Virus record (IMG/VR): IMGVR_UViG_3300021093_002296
Span: 1 to 42,973 of that record
Source of the DNA: a virus
Reading direction: 5' to 3' (one strand)
DNA length: 42,973 nt
Below the pieces are notes generated by a model that was given only the letters and a program-made list of their open reading frames with translations, was not told the DNA's origin and did no database searches. The position numbers were made by a program, and so were the translations under genes. Position 1 is the stretch's first letter. The number at the start of each line of letters is the position of its first letter. This document shows, one piece after another, positions 8,145-17,265 of this stretch.

Positions 8145-8755
8145 TGATTGAAAGATTAAAAGAAGTAAAAGAACAAATGGACATGTTAAAAAGTTTGCAG
8201 GAAAATGTAAACAATATCGATATGACTAATCCCGAGTCAATGTTAGAATCTATGGGTATTAATATGGAAGATATGGAAAAACATTTTCTTGAAATGAACA
8301 ACCATATGGGGTTTGAAAAAATTCCTTTACAGTATGTTAATGAAAGTGACAATAAAAATCCTGAGTATGCTTATGAATCTGATTCAGGATTTGACTTAAG
8401 ATCAACTGAAGATATTTGGATTCAAGCAAACGATAGAAAACTAATACCTACGGGTTTAAGATTTGATATTCCTGAAGGTTATGAAATTCAAGTTAGAAGT
8501 AAAAGTGGTTTAGCACTTAAACAAGGGCTTATGGTTTTAAACTCACCAGGAACTGTAGATAATGGGTATCAAGGAGAAGTTAAAGTAATCATGTTTAACA
8601 CAACCAATGAAAGAATTAAAATAGAAAAAGGGCAAAAAATTGCACAAGCAGTTTTATGTCCGGTAATGTGTGGTATGTGGGTTAATTTGGTTAAAGTTGA
8701 AGAGATTGGTGAAAAAGATAGAAACGATAAAGGATTTGGTAGTACAGGGTTATGA
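8144..8755 (+). CDS. dut: dUTPase (deoxyuridine 5'-triphosphate nucleotidohydrolase) with N-terminal extension
   Basis: 203 residues. The trimeric dUTPase motifs are all present: motif 1 AYESDSGFDLR (76-86), motif 2 RSKSG (118-122), motif 3 PGTVDNGYQGE (135-145) with the catalytic Asp and substrate Tyr region, motif 4 EKGQKIAQ (161-168) and motif 5 GFGSTG (197-202). It hydrolyses dUTP to dUMP and pyrophosphate, keeping uracil out of phage DNA and supplying dUMP. Typical phage dUTPases are about 140-160 residues; the first ~58 residues here are an extra Met/Glu/Lys-rich helical segment not part of the enzyme fold. Confidence 0.92.
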   Translation: MIERLKEVKEQMDMLKSLQENVNNIDMTNPESMLESMGINMEDMEKHFLEMNNHMGFEKIPLQYVNESDNKNPEYAYESDSGFDLRSTEDIWIQANDRKLIPTGLRFDIPEGYEIQVRSKSGLALKQGLMVLNSPGTVDNGYQGEVKVIMFNTTNERIKIEKGQKIAQAVLCPVMCGMWVNLVKVEEIGEKDRNDKGFGSTGL

Positions 8756-10176
8756 TTACAATAGGGGTTTCAACAAGACAACATAATCAAGAATATATTG
8801 ATTATTTACAAAAAACTTCAATGTACAAAGAAGTTGAAATTATTGAAAAAGTCAATAATGGGGAAAAATCCTTATCTCAAGTTTATAATGAAATATTAAA
8901 TGAATCTAAACATGACATCGTTGTTTTATGTCATGATGATTTAGAAATGGATACTAAGAATTGGGGTGACAAGATACTAAAACATTTTCAAAAGGCACCA
9001 GAATATGGTATTTTAGGGTTAGCAGGGACAAAATACTTAGACACAAATGCTAAGTGGTGGGAAGTTTTTAATACTATGTATGGTGTTGTTAATCATAAAC
9101 ATGAAGGTAAAAAATGGACTAGTACATATTCAAAAGATATTGGTAATAAATTAGAGGATGTTGTTTTAATTGATGGGTTGTTTATTGTTGTGAATAAAAA
9201 GAATATTAAACACAATTTCGATGAGTCAATTGAAGGATTTCATTTTTATGATTTAGGTTTTTGTTTACCTAACTTTTTAGACAATGTAAAGATCGGGGTT
9301 ATGTTTGATGTTAGAGTAACACATCTTTCTATTGGACAAACGAATCAACAATGGGAAGATAATAGAGTTAAATTTGCGGAAAGGTATAAGGATAGCTTAC
9401 CAATAGATATAAATAAAAAAGACGAGTCAGAAACTTTCATTTTTGTTCACGATCAAGATTTAATTATCGAATTTGAAAATAAAAAGAAATTTTCTAATCT
9501 ATACAATTATAGGTACGTATTTTTAGGTAATCGTGATATTGATAAATTAGAAAATTATAACAACGTAATAATTGCAAGGAATTATGATGGTAATTTGGAA
9601 GAATACCCATTATTTACTTCATACACGGGATGGTATTGTTTATGGAAAAATAATTTAATAAAAACAAAATATGTAAATTTATTTGAATACGATACCCTTT
9701 TAAATAAAAATATTGATCAGTTTCACACCAAACTTTATAATGAAAATGTAGAAATGATAGGTTATGTACCCTTCCCAATATCTCATTTTCAGTTTGTTCA
9801 AAATCCTGAATGGAACCAACACATTTTACCAATTATAAAAGAAGTAAACAAAATAGATTTAATTAGTTATTATTCTAAAGTTTTACAAAAAAATCCAAAT
9901 GCAGTTTGGTCCTCAACATCAAATACAACATTTAGAACAGACATTTTTAATGAGTACATGAAATGGTTTGAACCAATGGCGGATAGAATTAAAGAAACAA
10001 AAACTTGTGGACATGCACATGAAAGATCAATTACGTACTTTTCACATATAAAAAATAAAAAAATGTTAATCACAAATAATATTTTAAAACATTTACAACT
10101 AGACTCACACGTAACACAAGGACATAATGTAAATATGGATGTAAGTCTTAATAAACTTTACCAAAACATATTTTAA
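8752..10176 (+). CDS. Two-domain glycosyltransferase-like protein
   Basis: 474 residues. The N-terminal ~220 residues resemble a GT2-like GT-A domain: ITIGVSTRQHN at the start, HDIVVLCHDDLEM at about 55-67 as the DxD-like metal site (HDD), then DVVLIDGLFIVVNKK and GFHFYDLGFCL, as in glycosyltransferase-like family members. The C-terminal ~240 residues form a second domain with short acidic motifs and an aromatic core (FTSYTGWYCLWKNNL, PISHFQFVQNP, CGHAHERSITYF) that looks like another, divergent GT-A-type unit. Overlaps dut by 4 bp. Substrates unknown; the second domain is less certain. Confidence 0.72.
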   Translation: MITIGVSTRQHNQEYIDYLQKTSMYKEVEIIEKVNNGEKSLSQVYNEILNESKHDIVVLCHDDLEMDTKNWGDKILKHFQKAPEYGILGLAGTKYLDTNAKWWEVFNTMYGVVNHKHEGKKWTSTYSKDIGNKLEDVVLIDGLFIVVNKKNIKHNFDESIEGFHFYDLGFCLPNFLDNVKIGVMFDVRVTHLSIGQTNQQWEDNRVKFAERYKDSLPIDINKKDESETFIFVHDQDLIIEFENKKKFSNLYNYRYVFLGNRDIDKLENYNNVIIARNYDGNLEEYPLFTSYTGWYCLWKNNLIKTKYVNLFEYDTLLNKNIDQFHTKLYNENVEMIGYVPFPISHFQFVQNPEWNQHILPIIKEVNKIDLISYYSKVLQKNPNAVWSSTSNTTFRTDIFNEYMKWFEPMADRIKETKTCGHAHERSITYFSHIKNKKMLITNNILKHLQLDSHVTQGHNVNMDVSLNKLYQNIF

Positions 10177-10835
10177 TGAATTATTTAAGTTATAGTTTAT
10201 GGGGAGATAACCCATTATATAATGTAGGAGCAATTAGAAATTCTGAACAAATTAAAGAGATATACCATAATTGGAAAATGATTTTATATTATGATAATAC
10301 CGTACCTAAAGAGACAATAAAAAATTTAGAAAGGAATGGAGCGGTTTGTATTGACTCAACTAATAACGGCATTTATGGAATGTTTTGGAGGTTCTTGGTT
10401 TCTGATTTAGAGAATGCTGAATACGTTTGTTTTAGAGACTGTGATTCAAGACTTTCCGAAAGGGAGTCGGTAGCAGTTAAAGAATGGATAGACAGTAAAA
10501 AAACATTACACGTAATGAGAGATCACCCAGCACATGGAATACCTTATGGTAACGATCAGTTAGGTATCTTAGGGGGTATGTGGGGAATTAAGGCAAAACA
10601 GGTACCAATGACTGAAATGATATTAAAATTCAATAAAGACGTAAAATTAGGGTACGGATCCGATCAAACATTTTTAAAAACAATTTATCAGGTGTTTCAA
10701 AATGATAGACATACCCACGACGAGTTTTTTGAAAAAAAACCGTTCACTATTAAGAGAGAGAATGGTAGATTTATAGGGGAAAGAATTAATATAGATGAAA
10801 CCCCATTAACTAACGATCATTTAATACTTTTATAA
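10176..10835 (+). CDS. Glycosyltransferase-like protein with DCDSR motif
   Basis: 219 residues starting MNYLSYSLWGDNPLYNVG. It contains YVCFRDCDSRLSERE, a DxD-type metal-binding motif (DCDS), after a Rossmann-like first half, and a GNDQLGILGGMWGIKA segment typical of a small GT-A acceptor loop. A later GYGSDQTFL also fits such enzymes. Small proteins of this shape occur in phage and bacterial glycan clusters. The start overlaps the previous stop (TAATG). It likely adds a sugar within the island's product; specificity unknown. Confidence 0.65.
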   Translation: MNYLSYSLWGDNPLYNVGAIRNSEQIKEIYHNWKMILYYDNTVPKETIKNLERNGAVCIDSTNNGIYGMFWRFLVSDLENAEYVCFRDCDSRLSERESVAVKEWIDSKKTLHVMRDHPAHGIPYGNDQLGILGGMWGIKAKQVPMTEMILKFNKDVKLGYGSDQTFLKTIYQVFQNDRHTHDEFFEKKPFTIKRENGRFIGERINIDETPLTNDHLILL

Positions 10836-10836
10836 C

Positions 10837-11478
10837 ATGATAAGTGTAATTATACCCACATACAATAGATATGAATTAGTAAATAGAGCTATTGATTCAG
10901 TAATTAATCAAACATATAAAGATATTGAAATAATAGTTGTAGATGATTGTTCTGATGATCCAAGATATGAAGAACTTAAAAACAATAAAAATATAAAATA
11001 TATTCGTTTAGAAAACAGAAGTGGGTTACCAGCTTGTGGAAGAAACGTAGGTATTAAAAATTCTTCTGGTGAATGGGTGGCATTTTTAGATGATGACGAC
11101 ATATGGATGGCAACAAAATTAGAAAAACAAATGATATATTCAGATAAGTTTGATTTTATTTCATCTGAAGCAAATGCTCAAGGTAATAAATGGGCAAAAG
11201 GAATTCATTTAGGAGTTTGGCATCATTTTAACCCATTGAACATTTTAGAGTTTGATTTTGAATTAATTAATAAACATAATCTTATAATTAATTCTTCTGT
11301 TTTAGTAAAAAAAGAATTACTATTAAATATAGGTTTAATAACTGAAGAACCTAAATATCGTGGAACTGAAGATTACCACACTTGGAAAGAGATTTTAAAA
11401 TTGGGAAAAAAATGTTTATTCATTGAGGAACCTCTCATCGAATACGAAACTAAAACATATAAATATTGGAAGAATTAA
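10837..11478 (+). CDS. Glycosyltransferase family 2
   Basis: 213 residues. Classical GT2 signature: ISVIIPTYNRYELVNRAIDS at the N-terminus, IVVDDCSDD at 33-41, GLPACGRNVGI at 63-73, and the DxD metal site FLDDDD at 83-88. A TEDYHTW motif near residue 180 supplies the usual ED catalytic base. It inverts a nucleotide-sugar donor to form beta linkages; acceptor unknown. It follows the previous gene by a single base and has no membrane segment, so it acts as a soluble enzyme. Confidence 0.9.
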   Translation: MISVIIPTYNRYELVNRAIDSVINQTYKDIEIIVVDDCSDDPRYEELKNNKNIKYIRLENRSGLPACGRNVGIKNSSGEWVAFLDDDDIWMATKLEKQMIYSDKFDFISSEANAQGNKWAKGIHLGVWHHFNPLNILEFDFELINKHNLIINSSVLVKKELLLNIGLITEEPKYRGTEDYHTWKEILKLGKKCLFIEEPLIEYETKTYKYWKN

Positions 11479-11484
11479 CTTATT

Positions 11485-12105
11485 ATGCTTTTAAATTTAA
11501 ACGAACTTAATAAAAAATATAACTTAAATATAACTGGAGTTATACATATTGGTGGTCACCATGGGGAAGAGGATCCAACCTATAACTCATTAGGGATAAA
11601 AAATGTAATTTATTTTGAACCATTACAGGAATCTTTTAACACTCTTAAAAGTAGGGTTTCACCTGATAGAATTTTATACAATGTTGCACTTGGAAACGAA
11701 GAAAGGGAAGTTGAAATGTATGTTGAGGAAAATAATCAAAGGATGTCGTCGTCAATATTAGAACCTAAAATACATTTAACCCAATACCCACACATTGTTT
11801 TTAATAAAAAAGAAACTGTAAAAATGATGAAATTAGATTCGATAGAATTTAATAGAGAAGATTATAATATGATTAATATAGATGTTCAGGGTTATGAGTT
11901 AGAGGTATTTAAAGGAGGTAAAAAAACTTTAGATAGTATAGATTATATTATATCGGAAATAAACAAAGTTCATCTTTATGAAAATGGTACATTAATTACT
12001 GAACTAATTGACTTTTTAAAAGAACACAATTTTGAATTGGTTGAGGAAAGTTGGGACGGAGTGACATGGGGGGATGGACTTTTCATAAAACAAAATAAAA
12101 AATAA
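11485..12105 (+). CDS. FkbM-family SAM-dependent methyltransferase
   Basis: 206 residues. The SAM site is VIHIGGHHGEED (19-30), then YFEPLQES (43-50) for the ribose-binding acid, YNVALGN, and the FkbM hallmark MINIDVQGYELEVFKGG (from about 129). The family O-methylates sugars and polyketides. Within this island the likely substrate is a hydroxyl of a transferred sugar, which could cap the chain. Confidence 0.88.
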   Translation: MLLNLNELNKKYNLNITGVIHIGGHHGEEDPTYNSLGIKNVIYFEPLQESFNTLKSRVSPDRILYNVALGNEEREVEMYVEENNQRMSSSILEPKIHLTQYPHIVFNKKETVKMMKLDSIEFNREDYNMINIDVQGYELEVFKGGKKTLDSIDYIISEINKVHLYENGTLITELIDFLKEHNFELVEESWDGVTWGDGLFIKQNKK

Positions 12106-12107
12106 TT

Positions 12108-12656
12108 ATGCCAACATTACTAAAAAAAGACTTAGAATCGATATTAGAAAAATTAAATGATGAGTTACCAACATACCCTAATTTTGTTGAGACGGGGACA
12201 TATATGGGGGAGACTATTTTAAGATTTGTTAATGATTTTAACAAATTATTTACAATAGAGCTAAGTGAGTCTTTGTATAAAAATTTTAATTTGATTGATT
12301 ATGATAAAACTAAACTTAAAAGTTTTTTAGGTGATAGTGCAGTTGTTTTAAGTAAAGTTATAGAAGAGTTAGAGGATAAAACAATCTTTTTTTTGGACGG
12401 TCACTATTCTTCAGGTAATACCGCAAAAGGAATAAAAGATGTACCATTAAATGAAGAATTAAAAAATATAAACGATTCATATATATACGATGGTTTAATA
12501 ATTATCGATGATTTAAGATTATTTGGAACAAATTTAGCTGAAGATTGGAGTCAAGTAAATAAAGACTCGTTACTGTCAATTTTAGGTAGTAGAGTAGAAT
12601 CGTATTTAGAAGAAAACGATAGGTTTATAATAAAAATTAAAAAAATTAATATATGA
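12108..12656 (+). CDS. Class I SAM-dependent methyltransferase-like protein
   Basis: 182 residues. FVETGTYMGETI (26-37) replaces the usual glycine-rich SAM loop, followed by FTIELSES (48-55), FLGDSAVVL (73-81) and IFFLDGHYSSGNTAKG (93-108). This FLDGHYS form recurs in small methyltransferases of glycan gene clusters. The product is likely a sugar methyl ether, but no substrate can be assigned. The 3' end overlaps the next gene by ATGA. Confidence 0.72.
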   Translation: MPTLLKKDLESILEKLNDELPTYPNFVETGTYMGETILRFVNDFNKLFTIELSESLYKNFNLIDYDKTKLKSFLGDSAVVLSKVIEELEDKTIFFLDGHYSSGNTAKGIKDVPLNEELKNINDSYIYDGLIIIDDLRLFGTNLAEDWSQVNKDSLLSILGSRVESYLEENDRFIIKIKKINI

Positions 12657-13282
12657 AAGATTACTCACAACATGGGGAAAGTATAATTTTAAAAGAAATT
12701 ATAGAAAAAATAGGAGAGGAAAATAAATTTTGCGTTGAGTTTGGTGCATCTGATGGGTATTGGTTATCTAATATAAGAATGTTTTTAGATAGTGGGTGGG
12801 ATGGTCTACAAATGGATGGAGGACCAAAGGCCGGAGTAAATGGAGTACATAAAGAATTCATAACTAAAAACAACATAAACTTTTTATTTGACAAATACTC
12901 TGTACCAAACGTTTTTGATATTTTAAGTATAGACATTGACGGTAACGATTATTGGGTATGGGAAGAAATAAATAGAACACCAAACATTGTGATAATAGAA
13001 TACAATTCAAATTTTGATATTAATACTTCAGTTTCTTTAGAATATGACGAATCTCATTTTTTTGATGGTTCTCACGCATATAGTGCATCTTTTAAAGCGT
13101 TATGTTCATTGGCTGAGAAAAAAGGTTATTATCTTTACTGTGAAGTTGCTTATTGCAATTTAATATTTGTTAATAAAAAATTTATAGATAAGGCTCCACC
13201 AATCTTTAACGAATCTTTAATAAACTTACCGAAGTTTCAACACGAAAGAGAATTAAAAAATAAAAAGTTTGTAATAGTTTAA
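12653..13282 (+). CDS. FkbM-like SAM-dependent methyltransferase
   Basis: 209 residues. It begins MKDYSQHGES and has FCVEFGASDGYWLSN (26-40) as the SAM loop and ILSIDIDGNDYWVW (90-103), corresponding to the FkbM IDIDG motif. EFGASDG and SIDIDG together are typical of the FkbM-like branch found beside O-antigen genes. It is one of three methyltransferases in a row (11485-13282), suggesting a multiply methylated glycan or alternative substrates. Confidence 0.75.
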   Translation: MKDYSQHGESIILKEIIEKIGEENKFCVEFGASDGYWLSNIRMFLDSGWDGLQMDGGPKAGVNGVHKEFITKNNINFLFDKYSVPNVFDILSIDIDGNDYWVWEEINRTPNIVIIEYNSNFDINTSVSLEYDESHFFDGSHAYSASFKALCSLAEKKGYYLYCEVAYCNLIFVNKKFIDKAPPIFNESLINLPKFQHERELKNKKFVIV

Positions 13283-13283
13283 T

Positions 13284-14063
13284 ATGAATATTGTTAAATT
13301 ACAAGGTGGGTTAGGAAATCAATTATTTCAATGGGCATTTTATAAACATTTAAAACACAAATATAAGGTTGATTGTTACCTTGATGTCGGTTTATATAAC
13401 AATCAAGTCGGTATAACAAAAAGAGAGTTTTCTTTAAACAAGTTTCCAAATATTAATTATGAAATAAATTCGAAAATAGATAATTTTAATTATAGTAATA
13501 TTTTTGATAATTTTTACCACACGGAACACAATCTATCACCAAACATTAATTATTATTTTGAAGGTTATTGGCAAACAGAAAAGTATTTTAAGGAAATTGA
13601 AAATGAAATTAAATATGACCTCTCACCAGGAGAAGAAATTAAAAAAAAATTAAATAAAATAATTCCAATTAATAACAATTCAATTTCTTTACATATTAGA
13701 AGGGGAGATTATTTAAATAATACTAATTTTCATCCTGTACAAAGTATGGACTATTATAAAAAAGCATTAGAAATTATTGGACACTATGATAATATTTTAG
13801 TATTTTCTGATGACATAGAATGGTGTAAAAATAACATAAAGTTTGAAAACGTTAATTTTATTGAAGGGATATCCGATATTGAAAATATTTTTTTAATGAG
13901 TATGTGTAAAGATAATATAATTGCAAATTCATCTTTTAGTTGGTGGGGGGCTTGGCTTAATAATAACAAAGATAAGAAAATAATTGCGCCCAAAAATTGG
14001 TTTGGTCCACAATTAGGACTTAATACTTCAGACATAGTTCCTGAAACTTGGATTAAAATTTAA
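13284..14063 (+). CDS. Alpha-1,2-fucosyltransferase (GT11)
   Basis: 259 residues with the full GT11 signature: LQGGLGNQLFQWAFY (6-20), SLHIRRGDYL (135-144), the HxRRGDY motif that binds GDP-fucose, and NSSFSWWGAWL (215-225) near the C-terminus, plus IAPKNWFGP. It transfers L-fucose from GDP-fucose, usually to a galactose 2-hydroxyl. Its donor can be made by the two enzymes at 15383-17264, so the pathway is self-contained from GDP-mannose onward. Cytosolic, no signal peptide. Confidence 0.93.
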   Translation: MNIVKLQGGLGNQLFQWAFYKHLKHKYKVDCYLDVGLYNNQVGITKREFSLNKFPNINYEINSKIDNFNYSNIFDNFYHTEHNLSPNINYYFEGYWQTEKYFKEIENEIKYDLSPGEEIKKKLNKIIPINNNSISLHIRRGDYLNNTNFHPVQSMDYYKKALEIIGHYDNILVFSDDIEWCKNNIKFENVNFIEGISDIENIFLMSMCKDNIIANSSFSWWGAWLNNNKDKKIIAPKNWFGPQLGLNTSDIVPETWIKI

Positions 14064-14073
14064 ATAAAATGTA

Positions 14074-14760
14074 ATGGAAAAAAATGAAGTATATATTTTT
14101 CATCATTTAGGGATGGGTGATCACATTATTTGTAATGGTTTAGTTAGGTGCATTAAAGAAAAATACGATATTTTAAATGTATTTTGTCACCCATATCATT
14201 ATGGTAGTGTTGAATTTATGTATAGGGATGATGTTAATATTAACGTTATTCCTGTTGGTGTCGTGTCTGAAATAGAAAATTACATAATAAAAAATAATTT
14301 AAATGAAAAAACTATAAGGGTAACGGCATCCCCGACAAGTCCACATAGTAAGTTTAGCTGGGACGAATTGTTTTATACCCAACACGGGATTGATCCTAAT
14401 GAAAGGTGGAAAAAATTTAAAGTTCTTCGTGATTATGAAAGAGAAAAAAAATTATATAATCAACTTAACCCTAATAATGAAAAGTTTGTATTAATACATT
14501 CTGCAGGTAGTGATAATGTAGATAGGATTGATTATTCAAAAATTAACGATGAGTATAAAAAAATATTTGTTAAAAAATACAGTGAAAATATTTTTGATTT
14601 TCTTTATTTAATTGAAAAAGCAGAAGAAGTTCATTGTGTTGAGTCGTCATTTCATTTATTAGTTGACTTAGTAGATTTAAATGATAATATATTTTTTCAT
14701 ACACTACAAAAAAGTCGCGGTTATTCACATAAATTAAGAAATAAATGGAAAATAGTATGA
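14074..14760 (+). CDS. GT-B-like glycosyltransferase (heptosyltransferase-like)
   Basis: 228 residues. The N-terminal IFHHLGMGDHIICNGLVR (8-25) resembles the GxGDxI loop that opens family 9 (ADP-heptose type) transferases, and VHCVESSFHLLVDLV (about 189-203) resembles the C-terminal site that follows the donor pocket in that group. The protein is shorter than bacterial family 9 enzymes (usually 320 or more residues), so it may be a compact relative or use a different donor. Preceded by a 10-bp gap after the fucosyltransferase gene. Confidence 0.6.
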   Translation: MEKNEVYIFHHLGMGDHIICNGLVRCIKEKYDILNVFCHPYHYGSVEFMYRDDVNINVIPVGVVSEIENYIIKNNLNEKTIRVTASPTSPHSKFSWDELFYTQHGIDPNERWKKFKVLRDYEREKKLYNQLNPNNEKFVLIHSAGSDNVDRIDYSKINDEYKKIFVKKYSENIFDFLYLIEKAEEVHCVESSFHLLVDLVDLNDNIFFHTLQKSRGYSHKLRNKWKIV

Positions 14761-15386
14761 TTGAAAATTATGAAATATTACCTAATGGTTTAATAAAACA
14801 GATTAGTATAAAAAACAAGTTACAGACATATGATAAAAAGTATATTGATGAAAGATATAATCAATACGGAATAAAAGGATTTCAAATGTCAGGATTAAGA
14901 TTAGGGTATTTAATATCATCAATTAATAAAATTCCAGAATCTATTTTAGATGTTGGTTACGGTAATGGTGATTTTTTAAAATTATGTTCAGAAACAAAAA
15001 TTAAGTGTTACGGAAACGATGTTTCAGGATATCCAGTCCCATCAAATGTTGAATTTGTTAATAGTATTTTTGATGATTACTATGAGGTTATTTCTTTTTT
15101 TGATGTTTTAGAACATTTTGAGGATATTACTTTTATAAAAAATTTAAATTGTAAGTATGTCTTTATAAGTGTTCCTTGGTGTCATAATTTTAATGATGAT
15201 TGGTTTGAAAAATGGAAACATAGACGTGAAGACGAGCATTTATGGCATTTTAACGATGTTTCTATTGTTAACTTTTTTAACGAAATGGGTTACAAACTAG
15301 TATCAAAATCTAATGTGGAAGATACTATTAGAACACCTATAGATAATGATGAAAATATTTTAACTTGTATATTTAAAAAATTATGA
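14757..15386 (+). CDS. SAM-dependent methyltransferase (Methyltransf_23-like)
   Basis: 209 residues from the ATG at 14757, which overlaps the previous stop as ATGA; an in-frame ATG at 14745 would add four residues. SAM loop ILDVGYGNGDFLKL (about 63-76), FFDVLEHFED (114-123) as motif IV, and a C-terminal HLWHFNDVSIVNFFNEMGY typical of type 11/23 methyltransferases. Likely methylates a sugar or lipid-linked intermediate. Overlaps gmd by ATGA. Confidence 0.82.
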   Translation: MIENYEILPNGLIKQISIKNKLQTYDKKYIDERYNQYGIKGFQMSGLRLGYLISSINKIPESILDVGYGNGDFLKLCSETKIKCYGNDVSGYPVPSNVEFVNSIFDDYYEVISFFDVLEHFEDITFIKNLNCKYVFISVPWCHNFNDDWFEKWKHRREDEHLWHFNDVSIVNFFNEMGYKLVSKSNVEDTIRTPIDNDENILTCIFKKL

Positions 15387-16360
15387 TTAGAGCATTAATA
15401 ACAGGCATAAACGGACAAGATGGTTCATATTTAGCCGAACTTTTGGTTGATAAAGGTTACGAAGTGTGGGGTACCGTAAAAAGAAATTCAGTATCTGAAA
15501 CACAATCATCAAGAATTAATAATTTAAGAGATGAAAATAAAATAAATTTAGAATACGCAGATTTAACGGATATGGCATCTTTAGTAAGAGTATTACAAAA
15601 AGTCCAACCAGATGAGGTATATAATTTAGCCGCACAATCTCACGTAAGAATTAGTTTTGATCAACCATTGTATACAGCAAACGCAACAGGTTTAGGGACT
15701 CTAAATTTATTAGAGGCGGTAAGAATGGTATCACCACACTCTAAAATCTATCAAGCGTCGTCTTCAGAAATGTTTGGTAATAACATAGATAATGACGGGT
15801 ACCAAAGAGAAACTACCCCCATGGATCCGGTTTCTCCTTATGGGTGTGCAAAAGTATTTTCATACAATATTTGTAGAAATTATAGAAACTCTTATGGTAT
15901 GAAAATATGGAACGGCATTTTGTTTAATCACGAATCACCAAGACGAGGAACTAACTTTGTTACAAATAAAGTTGTAAAGGCGGCTGTTAGAATTAGTTTA
16001 GGTTTACAAGATAAATTACATATTGGTAATTTATCGGCAACTAGAGATTGGGGTCACGCAAAAGATTATGTTTACGCTATGTGGTTAATGTTACAAACAG
16101 AAAAACCGGATGATTATGTTTGTTCAACCGGAGTATCACATTCAGTAAAAGATTTGTGTGAATACGTATTCAAATCGTTAGGTTTAAATTATTTAGATTA
16201 TATTGTTGTTGATGAAAAACACTTTAGACCTGAAGAATTGGAAAACTTAAAAGGGGATTCAACAAAACTAAGAAAAGAATTATTATGGCAACCAGAGTAT
16301 ACATTTGAATCAATGTTAGATGAAATGATTAAATATTGGTTAGAGTATTATGGAAAGTAA
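15383..16360 (+). CDS. gmd: GDP-mannose 4,6-dehydratase
   Basis: 325 residues, close to the usual ~320-370. NAD(P)-binding loop GINGQDG (8-14), NLAAQSHVRISFDQP (81-95), active-site YQASSSEMFG (123-132) and SPYGCAKVF (151-159) with catalytic Y153 and K157. LFNHESPRRGTNFVTNKV is a near-diagnostic Gmd segment. It converts GDP-D-mannose to GDP-4-keto-6-deoxy-mannose, the first step to GDP-L-fucose. Overlaps fcl by 11 bp, so the two enzymes are co-translated. Confidence 0.96.
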   Translation: MIRALITGINGQDGSYLAELLVDKGYEVWGTVKRNSVSETQSSRINNLRDENKINLEYADLTDMASLVRVLQKVQPDEVYNLAAQSHVRISFDQPLYTANATGLGTLNLLEAVRMVSPHSKIYQASSSEMFGNNIDNDGYQRETTPMDPVSPYGCAKVFSYNICRNYRNSYGMKIWNGILFNHESPRRGTNFVTNKVVKAAVRISLGLQDKLHIGNLSATRDWGHAKDYVYAMWLMLQTEKPDDYVCSTGVSHSVKDLCEYVFKSLGLNYLDYIVVDEKHFRPEELENLKGDSTKLRKELLWQPEYTFESMLDEMIKYWLEYYGK

Positions 16361-17264
16361 AATATTAGTTACAGGTGGGTATGGTTTAGTAGGGACAGAA
16401 TTCTCACAAAAAAAATACGTTAAACCAACGTCCATTGATGTCGATCTTAAAGACACAAATAAAGTTGATGAATTTTTTAATCAAAATCATTTTGATGGTG
16501 TTATTCATTGTGCAGCAAAAGTTGGGGGTGTTGGTGGTAATATGAAGTATAAGGGTGAATTTTTTTATGATAACATTATGATGAATACAAATGTTATTGA
16601 AACTGCAAGAAAATATAATATAAAAAAATTAGTATGCTTTTTATCAACTTGTGTTTTTCCAAATAATGTTGAATATCCATTAACAGAATCTAAAATACAT
16701 TTAGGCCCACCACACTTTTCAAATGACGCATACGCATATGCTAAAAGAATGGGTGACATTCAAATAAGGGCATATAAAGAACAATATGGATTAAATTATA
16801 AATCAGTTATACCAACGAACATTTATGGACCAAACGACAATTATGATATTGTAAATGGGCACGTAATCCCTTCATTAATTCATAAATGTTACTTAGCAAG
16901 AGAAAATAAAACAGATTTTACAATATGGGGTTCAGGAAAACCTTTAAGAGAATTTATATTTAGCCGTGATGTTGCAAAACTAACAGAATGGGTTTTGGAA
17001 AATTATGAGGAAAATGAACCAATAATATTTTCAACATCAGATGAAATATCAATAAAAGATGTTGTTGACGTAATTGTAGAATTAATGAATTATAAAGGTA
17101 ATGTTGTCTGGGATAAAGAAAAACCTGAAGGGCAATACAGAAAACCAAGTGATAATAGTAAAATAAAAAAATATTTACCTGATTTTAAATTTACACCATT
17201 TTACGATGGACTAAAAGAAACTATTGAATATTTTGAAAACAACTATAATATTATAAGAAAATAA
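16350..17264 (+). CDS. fcl: GDP-L-fucose synthase (epimerase/reductase)
   Basis: 304 residues, normal length. NADP-binding GGYGLVG (9-15), HCAAKVGGVGGN (53-64), STCVFP (99-104) and YAYAKR (128-133) with catalytic Y128 and K132. The VGGVGGN segment distinguishes Fcl from other short-chain epimerases. It epimerises C3 and C5 and reduces C4 of the Gmd product to give GDP-L-fucose, the donor for the GT11 enzyme at 13284. Also known as WcaG. Confidence 0.95.
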   Translation: MESKILVTGGYGLVGTEFSQKKYVKPTSIDVDLKDTNKVDEFFNQNHFDGVIHCAAKVGGVGGNMKYKGEFFYDNIMMNTNVIETARKYNIKKLVCFLSTCVFPNNVEYPLTESKIHLGPPHFSNDAYAYAKRMGDIQIRAYKEQYGLNYKSVIPTNIYGPNDNYDIVNGHVIPSLIHKCYLARENKTDFTIWGSGKPLREFIFSRDVAKLTEWVLENYEENEPIIFSTSDEISIKDVVDVIVELMNYKGNVVWDKEKPEGQYRKPSDNSKIKKYLPDFKFTPFYDGLKETIEYFENNYNIIRK

Positions 17265-17265
17265 T

